Positions 6,777-11,850 of a stretch of DNA of 11,850 nucleotides are shown in pieces (position 1 is the stretch's first letter; the number at the start of each line of letters is the position of its first letter). The notes beneath the pieces were generated by a model. That model made no database searches and was not told where the DNA came from. It saw nothing but the letters and a program-made list of their open reading frames with translations. The position numbers were made by a program, and so were the translations under genes. Source of the DNA: CALJIC01 sp039805565 (GTDB taxonomy: Bacteria; Chloroflexota; Chloroflexia; Chloroflexales; Roseiflexaceae); NCBI GenBank assembly GCA_039805565.1, contig JBDLTZ010000018.1, forward strand, positions 1 through 11,850. Direction: 5' to 3'.

Positions 6777-9092
6777 TCAGGGCTCAGCGATCCGCCAGGC
6801 TAGCAGCAGCACGTTCAGCGCGCCGATCCGCAGCGGCCCCGCCTGGCAGACCGTGCGGAACAGCTGGCTGTACTGCTCCCGGAGGACGGCGCCGGTGTGG
6901 GCGGCACGGTTGCGCACGCGCGCCACCTCCTGCAGCCGGTCGACGAGCGCCGCGAAGGCGATCGGGACCTCCGGCGCATCCGGATCCACATGGCCGTCCC
7001 ACACCGCATCCACGTGCCCTCGCAGCCGGTCCCACTCGCCCTCGGTGCGCTCAGGGTTGCGCCGCATGAACGGCAGCGTGCCGAGTGTCGGCCGGCGGTA
7101 CGGGAAGGCGGCGCCGGTGAGATCGGGGCAGGCGAGCACCCGGCGCGCGAGCTCGCTCTCCAGCACCCCGGCCACGTGGATTGTCGGCGCAGAGTAGTCG
7201 CTCGCGTGGATTGCGTCGAGCTGCTCGACGAGGAACACCGCTAGCGCCAGCGACTCGCGCGCCTGCGGCGCCAGCAGGCCGAGCGTCCGCTCCATGCCCA
7301 GGTCGCGCAGGCGGTGCTCGTACACGCTGATGCGCTGCGTGGCGCCAGCGACATCCGCGAAGCGGCGGGTGATCTGCTCGATGTGCTCCGCAATGGCGAG
7401 CGCCCCGGCGTCGTCGAGCTCATCGGCATCGTCCCCGGCCACGACGCGCTGCAGCTCGCGCAGCAGCTCCTCGGCGGTGCGCGGCGGCCGGATGGGCGGG
7501 CGCGCGCCCGGCTGCCCGGCGATGTGGCACAGCCGCGCGTCGCGGCAGCAGTGCGCGCCCCGGCTCACGATGTCCACGCGCCAGGCGCCGACGTGTGGCT
7601 TTGGGCAGACCAGGATGTCGGCCAGGTCTTCACCCAGGCCTGCGCCCCAGCGGTCCCGCAGGGCGCCCGCGTCCCGGGCGCTGAGCGTGTCGAGGAACAC
7701 GCCGTGGCAGGCGGGGGTGCGCACTGAGCAAAGTTGCGCGTGCGCCCGATCAAGGAGCTCCACAAGTATCTCGCGTGTCGCCGAGGGGCTCGCCGCGGAG
7801 CCTGGCTCGAGCTGGCGCGCACTCACGCGCAGGTCGGGTACGATCGTCTGCTCAAACCCGAGCGACGGCGCGAGCCGGCGCACTTCCTGGTCCCCTGCCC
7901 CGCCCTGGAGGAACGCGAAGAGCAGCACGCCCTCCTGCTCCCCGAGCAGCGTCAGGTCGGCCAGCATGCGCTTGATGGGCGGCGAGGGGGTCTGCTCGGT
8001 GTCCCGCTCGCGGTAGTACTTGGCATCCCACACGACGCCAGGCTCCCGCCAGTGGCATCGCCCTCCCTGAAGGACGCGCTGGGGTGGCGGGTCCGTGCGG
8101 CGCAGGTAGAAGTCCGGGCGCACGCCAGGGGGGTGCGACGAGGAGGGGCTGGCCTCCCAACGGACGACCGGCTCCGGCACGCCCTGGTCGTGCCAGAGCT
8201 CGTAGCGCCGGGCGCTTGTGTCATCGCCCCACCGGAAGGACAGCGCCATGCGCCCGCGGCGGGTATCGGCCCTCTCCAGCAGCCCGCGCTCGTGCAGCAT
8301 GTCGGCGAGCTCGTAGAAGATCCAGAGCTGGTAGAGGTAGTTGTCCTGGTTCGGGTCTGCGCCGAGCACATCGTCCATACGGGTAGTGCTGCCGCGGCGC
8401 AGCAGGTGCCGCCGCCGCCGGGCCCGCCACGCCAGTAGATCCTCGTAGGCGCTGTTGCCGCCGGGCAAGGCCCGCTCCATCACGCGCTGCTCGAGCGCCT
8501 CATCGCCACCGTCCTCCCCTTCGAGGATCTGCTGCCCCGCGGGCCGCAGGCCGCTGAACTGCGGGAAGGCCAGCGCGCGTTCGCAGCGCTCGGCGATGTC
8601 GTTCAGGGGGTGGCGCAGCGCGTCGGTGCCGACGACGGCCGCGTCGCCCCAGAGGAGCCGCTGGATGTCGGCGCGGTACTGCAGCAGGGTGACCACCGTC
8701 AGCAGATTCTCGGGTGTGGCGAAGTCGCGCCGCCGCTGGGTGGTCTGGAGCAGGAGCGGGGGGGCGCCAGGGCGCTCGCCCCACGTGGCCGCGAGCGAGC
8801 GCTCCCAGTGGACACGCCCGCGCGCCGGCGGCTCCTCGGCCACCAGGCTGCGCGGCGACTCGAAGCTGAGTCGCCGCACGATGCGCGGCAGGATGTGCTC
8901 AAAGAGCTCGTCGCGCAGGTGAAAGAGGGTCGCGAGCTCGCGGTACGGCAGGAGCGTCTCGTCCTCGTCCTCGGGCGCGTCGGTGCGCGCGCCGATGTAC
9001 TGGTGGAAGCGGCGCTCGTCGTGACGCAGGAGCAGGGCGATCAGGCGCGCCTGCATCTGCGTGTACGCGTCAATCTCGCGCGTCGTGCTCAC
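6777..9092 (-). CDS. McrC-like PD-(D/E)xK nuclease with Cys/His cluster and C-terminal HEPN-like region
   Basis: Predicted effector of an McrBC-type defence system, 771 residues, about twice the length of E. coli McrC (348). The N-terminal part has an McrC/DUF2357-like pattern: GRVHWERSL (92-100), then DFATPENLLTVVTLL (123-137). The helix YLYQLWIFYELADML (252-266) precedes the nuclease core and may supply Glu261. Core residues are Asp327 in RPDFYL and Asp356-Ala-Lys358 in VVWDAKYY. A Cys/His cluster follows (Cys496, His500, Cys515, Cys516, Cys522, His523), possibly binding zinc. The C-terminal third (about 585-771) is helical and contains RNRAAH (Arg727 to His732), the Rx4H motif of HEPN ribonucleases with the usual Asn after Arg, preceded by TLGTLPFMRR. 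The GTG start at 9092 overlaps the stop of the upstream ATPase gene, implying coupled translation. The family call rests on motifs and gene order; the sequence is well diverged from classical McrC. Confidence 0.8.
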   Translation of the reverse strand: MSTTREIDAYTQMQARLIALLLRHDERRFHQYIGARTDAPEDEDETLLPYRELATLFHLRDELFEHILPRIVRRLSFESPRSLVAEEPPARGRVHWERSLAATWGERPGAPPLLLQTTQRRRDFATPENLLTVVTLLQYRADIQRLLWGDAAVVGTDALRHPLNDIAERCERALAFPQFSGLRPAGQQILEGEDGGDEALEQRVMERALPGGNSAYEDLLAWRARRRRHLLRRGSTTRMDDVLGADPNQDNYLYQLWIFYELADMLHERGLLERADTRRGRMALSFRWGDDTSARRYELWHDQGVPEPVVRWEASPSSSHPPGVRPDFYLRRTDPPPQRVLQGGRCHWREPGVVWDAKYYRERDTEQTPSPPIKRMLADLTLLGEQEGVLLFAFLQGGAGDQEVRRLAPSLGFEQTIVPDLRVSARQLEPGSAASPSATREILVELLDRAHAQLCSVRTPACHGVFLDTLSARDAGALRDRWGAGLGEDLADILVCPKPHVGAWRVDIVSRGAHCCRDARLCHIAGQPGARPPIRPPRTAEELLRELQRVVAGDDADELDDAGALAIAEHIEQITRRFADVAGATQRISVYEHRLRDLGMERTLGLLAPQARESLALAVFLVEQLDAIHASDYSAPTIHVAGVLESELARRVLACPDLTGAAFPYRRPTLGTLPFMRRNPERTEGEWDRLRGHVDAVWDGHVDPDAPEVPIAFAALVDRLQEVARVRNRAAHTGAVLREQYSQLFRTVCQAGPLRIGALNVLLLAWRIAEP
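9089..9092 (-). promoter_or_regulatory. GTGA stop-start overlap coupling ATPase and nuclease translation
   Basis: The TGA of the ATPase gene (9091-9089) shares bases with the GTG start of the nuclease (9092-9090). No strong Shine-Dalgarno precedes this GTG, so the nuclease probably depends on ribosomes finishing the ATPase, which would keep their amounts in proportion. Confidence 0.8.
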
Positions 9093-11850
9093 AGACCGCG
9101 CTCGCTGACGAAGGCGACGAGCCGCCGTGCGAAGAGCCCCTGCCTATCGATCGTCAGCGGCGCCCCGAGGTCGAAGACGCGCGCGAGCTGCGCTGCGTCC
9201 AGCAGGGCGATGTTCGCCATGTCGATTGGCGGCTGGCTAGCGCTGGCGTCGGCGTGGCGCAGCTGGGCCAGGTGGGCTGTCTGGCGCGGCCCGGGGAACC
9301 GGCTGAGCACGTCGCGGGCCACCTGGGCGAACTCGGGCGGGCTGCCGGCGGCGGAGAGGTAAGCCAGCAGCACCTGCTGCTCATCGCGCGCCATCACTTG
9401 GAGCTGGTCGGCGAGCACGTCGGCGAGCGCCGTGTCCAGCGCCTCAGGCCATTCCATCCCGATGCTGTGGCCGGTGAGGAGTGCGCTGATGACCGACTCC
9501 GCCTGCGCGGTGCCGAGCTGGCGGTAGACGCGGATGGCGCGGAAGATGCGCCAGAAGCTCGCCAGCGCTGCGCGGGCGGAGTCGTCTGCGACGGTGATGG
9601 TGTACAGCGTGCGGCCGTCCTCGCCCTCGGTGCGCTCGGCCGTCGCCACGTCCTCCCACACCGCGCGGCCGGCCTCGCGTTCCACGGCGATGTCGGGGAC
9701 GCCGAGCTCGCTCAGTCGCAGGAGCGCGCGGTAGACGGCCATGCCCTCCTCGGCCGCCGCCAGTTCCCGGCCGGGCGGGAGGATATCGATGAACGTGAAG
9801 CGGCGCTTCATCGCCTCGCTGATCTGGTTGAGGAAGTGGCGGTCGAAGCTGTTGAGCGTCCCGATGATGCGGAAGTCCTTCGGCAGCCACACCTCGGCGT
9901 CGCTGCCATCGTCGGTGGGCACGCTGAGCGGGCTGCGCTGGCCGCCGAGCGTGGTGAGCAGGCCGCCGAAGGCCGCGTCGATCGGGGCGCGGGTGAACTC
10001 GTCGATCACGAGCCAGCGGCCGCGGTGGTGTCGATCGCCCTCGAGCACCTCCTGGCGCCGCAGATCCGCCGGCGGGGGCACGCGCACGCCGTCGTAGCCG
10101 GCGTAGTTCGCGAGTACGGTGCGGGTCAGACAGCCGTGGCGCACGCCGTACACCAGCGCTCGCCCCTCGCCGTTGCGCGTGAGCTGCGGGACGATGCCGC
10201 CGACGACGTGCCGCACGCCCCAGTCCTCGGTAGCGGTGACAACGTCCACCGCGTAGCCCTCGCGCGCGCGTGTCTGCGCCACGGGCTCCTGAGTTGGCGG
10301 GAGCGACGGGTCGGTGGGCATGGCGATGGCGACCAGCGCCTCCGGCTCGCGCCAGAGCACCGCGGGCAGCGTGCGGGCGAGGTGGGTCTTGCCGGTGCCG
10401 GGCGGGCCGCTGAGGATCACATGCTGGCCGGCGATGAGGGCGCGGTAGATCCGCAGGATCGTCGCGCGGTCGATCAGCAGCTCGCGCTGGATCTCCGCGA
10501 TGCGCGCCTCGAGTGTCGTCGGGTCCAGCAGCGGCAGCCCCTCGTCCGCGAGCGCAGGAGGCGCCCCTTTGCTCGCCCGGACGCGTCGCAGGTGCGTGAG
10601 GAACGTCTGCAGCGTCCGGGCGGTGGCCGTCTCGGCCGAGAGCGGCTCCAGGGCGTCCGGGAGGGACTGCCAGGCGCCGTCAGGGGTGCGCTGGACGAGG
10701 CGGGCCTCTTCGTACCACGCCAGCAGCGGCTCGCCGCAGGGCCAGGCGGACGCGGGGTGCGGCTGGCCGTCGAACGGGGCGGTGAGCGCGGGGAGGGTGT
10801 GGCCGCCGCGCTCGTCCGGGACGAGCACGGCCAGCGCCGCGTAGCGCAGCAGGTGCTGCACGGTGCGGTCGCCGAGCTCGGGCCACAGTCGGTAGCCGCC
10901 GTTCCCGGCAGTCGTGAGGAGCCGCAGGAGGACCAGGTCGCGCACGACCTGGTCCTCATCAGGCCTGCCGCTGAGGTCAGCGATCGGCGGGTCGATCTGA
11001 CCCAGCCGGTCAACAATCTGCTGCGGCGTGTAGGCGGGGCCGGTGAGCAGCGCGGCGAGCCTCACGTAGGGGGTGAGCCTTGTCCCGAGCGAGCGCGGCA
11101 GCGCGCTTGTGAGCGGGCGAGAGGTGCCGCCGTAGAAGTCGATCCTGCGCCCGTGCCGGCGGGCGTACACCTCGCGGATCTGGTAGAGCTGCTGGTCGAC
11201 GTCGTCCGTCGGCGTGACGATGTACGCCGCGTACTCGCGCGCGAAGCGCCGCTTGTGCTCGCGCGAGACGATCGGCTCGAAGGTTTCAGGGTGGACGATG
11301 TGCAGCAGCGCCTCGCGCTGGGCGTAGGCGTGGCTGATCGGCAGGCCGAAGAGGAACGCCTTGAAGGCCCACGGGTCCGCGAGCGCCTGGGTCCGGGTCG
11401 CGTCCGGCAGGCGCTTCCACTCGCGCACGGCCGAGAGCAGGAAGCCGAGCTGGAATGGCCGGTAGGTCAGGAAGGCCGTGCCGACGCGCGCCAGGCCGCG
11501 GTCGAGCGCCCGGTCGAGCTCGGGCGGGATCGGCGCCGGCTCCGGCGACCAGCCGATCACGCGGGTGATGAGCGCGCGCTTGGCGTGCGGCCCGATGTTC
11601 CCGGTGGCGATCAGCAGGTGGACATACATCAGCTCCGCGGCGAGCAGGTAGGTCTCCGGCGGCGCGCCCTGGAGCTGGCGGCGGAACTTGGTCTCGAAGC
11701 TGTCGCTGCCCTCGTCGGGACTGGCGACGAAGCGCTGGTAGAGATCGTCGATCGTCGCCGGCGACCAGGCCGATCGCCCAGGCGCGAAGAGCGACCCGTC
11801 GCGGCGCAGCGCCTCGTCGACGAAACGCTGCGCCGCGATGTAGAACGGTG
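9089..11850 (-). CDS. McrB-like AAA+ ATPase with long uncharacterised N-terminal region (5' end outside window)
   Basis: Predicted NTP-driven motor and sensor of an McrBC-type system, expected to form a ring that activates the nuclease encoded next. The frame is open to the window edge, so the gene is partial; 919 residues are visible, numbered here from the codon at 11848. The coding sense continues upstream of the Met at 11629 (DGSLFAPGRSAWSPATIDDL at about 16-35), so that Met is not the start. Walker A is GPPGTGKT (481-488, bases 10408-10385). Walker B is WLVIDEFTRA with Asp616-Glu617. LNSFDR (665-670) matches the MNTxDR signature that distinguishes McrB from other AAA+ proteins, and AMKRRF (679-684) provides the arginines at the subunit interface. 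The roughly 450 residues before the AAA+ domain do not resemble the McrB DUF3578 domain or another DNA reader I know. About 200 helical residues follow it. GTP or ATP preference cannot be told. Confidence 0.9.
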   Translation of the reverse strand, partial: PFYIAAQRFVDEALRRDGSLFAPGRSAWSPATIDDLYQRFVASPDEGSDSFETKFRRQLQGAPPETYLLAAELMYVHLLIATGNIGPHAKRALITRVIGWSPEPAPIPPELDRALDRGLARVGTAFLTYRPFQLGFLLSAVREWKRLPDATRTQALADPWAFKAFLFGLPISHAYAQREALLHIVHPETFEPIVSREHKRRFAREYAAYIVTPTDDVDQQLYQIREVYARRHGRRIDFYGGTSRPLTSALPRSLGTRLTPYVRLAALLTGPAYTPQQIVDRLGQIDPPIADLSGRPDEDQVVRDLVLLRLLTTAGNGGYRLWPELGDRTVQHLLRYAALAVLVPDERGGHTLPALTAPFDGQPHPASAWPCGEPLLAWYEEARLVQRTPDGAWQSLPDALEPLSAETATARTLQTFLTHLRRVRASKGAPPALADEGLPLLDPTTLEARIAEIQRELLIDRATILRIYRALIAGQHVILSGPPGTGKTHLARTLPAVLWREPEALVAIAMPTDPSLPPTQEPVAQTRAREGYAVDVVTATEDWGVRHVVGGIVPQLTRNGEGRALVYGVRHGCLTRTVLANYAGYDGVRVPPPADLRRQEVLEGDRHHRGRWLVIDEFTRAPIDAAFGGLLTTLGGQRSPLSVPTDDGSDAEVWLPKDFRIIGTLNSFDRHFLNQISEAMKRRFTFIDILPPGRELAAAEEGMAVYRALLRLSELGVPDIAVEREAGRAVWEDVATAERTEGEDGRTLYTITVADDSARAALASFWRIFRAIRVYRQLGTAQAESVISALLTGHSIGMEWPEALDTALADVLADQLQVMARDEQQVLLAYLSAAGSPPEFAQVARDVLSRFPGPRQTAHLAQLRHADASASQPPIDMANIALLDAAQLARVFDLGAPLTIDRQGLFARRLVAFVSERGL

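Noticed and set aside
7734..8438. 234-codon plus-strand open frame opposite the McrC-like gene
   Set aside because: Low-complexity composition and no motif; the opposite frame carries the PD-(D/E)xK core here.
11627..11629. Met at 11629 as start of the AAA+ ATPase
   Set aside because: The frame stays open with protein-like sequence to the window edge, so this is an internal Met.

Overview
The window is uniformly high-GC bacterial chromosome with complete genes and no visible insertion sequence, phage gene, tRNA, rRNA or CRISPR array. A sugar ABC permease of the MalG family, a catalase with a C-terminal extra domain, a secreted phospholipase-D-fold protein with a Pro/Thr-rich linker and a lamin-tail domain, a DUF4352 lipoprotein and a diverged McrBC-like pair together fit a free-living, aerobic or aerotolerant, high-GC bacterium. 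I lean towards Chloroflexota, with Actinomycetota as the alternative; this is an impression from gene content, not a proof.

Layout. Positions 1-4020 carry three plus-strand genes: the 3' end of a carbohydrate ABC transporter permease (1-537), an FMN-dependent nitroreductase-family oxidoreductase (643-1206), and, after a 627-base stretch with only decayed coding-like fragments, a large-subunit HPII/KatE-type catalase with a fused DJ-1/PfpI-like domain (1834-4020). From 4208 to the window end everything lies on the minus strand: a secreted two-HKD phospholipase-D-like protein with a C-terminal lamin-tail domain (4208-5761), a DUF4352 lipoprotein or membrane-anchored protein (5987-6538), then an McrC-like nuclease (6777-9092) and an McrB-like AAA+ ATPase (9089-11850, 5' end beyond the window). 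A strong hairpin at 4065-4115 separates the convergent catalase and phospholipase genes.

The most interesting part is 6777-11850. The ATPase gene comes first and overlaps the nuclease gene by four bases (GTGA), so the two are almost certainly translated together, in the same order as mcrB-mcrC. The ATPase has a clean Walker A, a Walker B (VIDEFTRA) and an McrB-type LNSFDR sensor motif, but its long N-terminal half matches no recognition domain I know. The nuclease has a PD-(D/E)xK core (PDF...DAK), then a Cys/His cluster, then a C-terminal helical region with an RNRAAH motif of the HEPN RNase type. I read this as an McrBC-derived defence module that may join a DNase-type and an RNase-type active site in one effector chain. 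The motifs are directly visible; the defence role and the dual activity are inference.

The genes at 1-6538 look like housekeeping or stress functions (sugar uptake, flavin redox chemistry, peroxide removal, cell-envelope and secreted proteins) and have no evident functional link to the McrBC-like pair.
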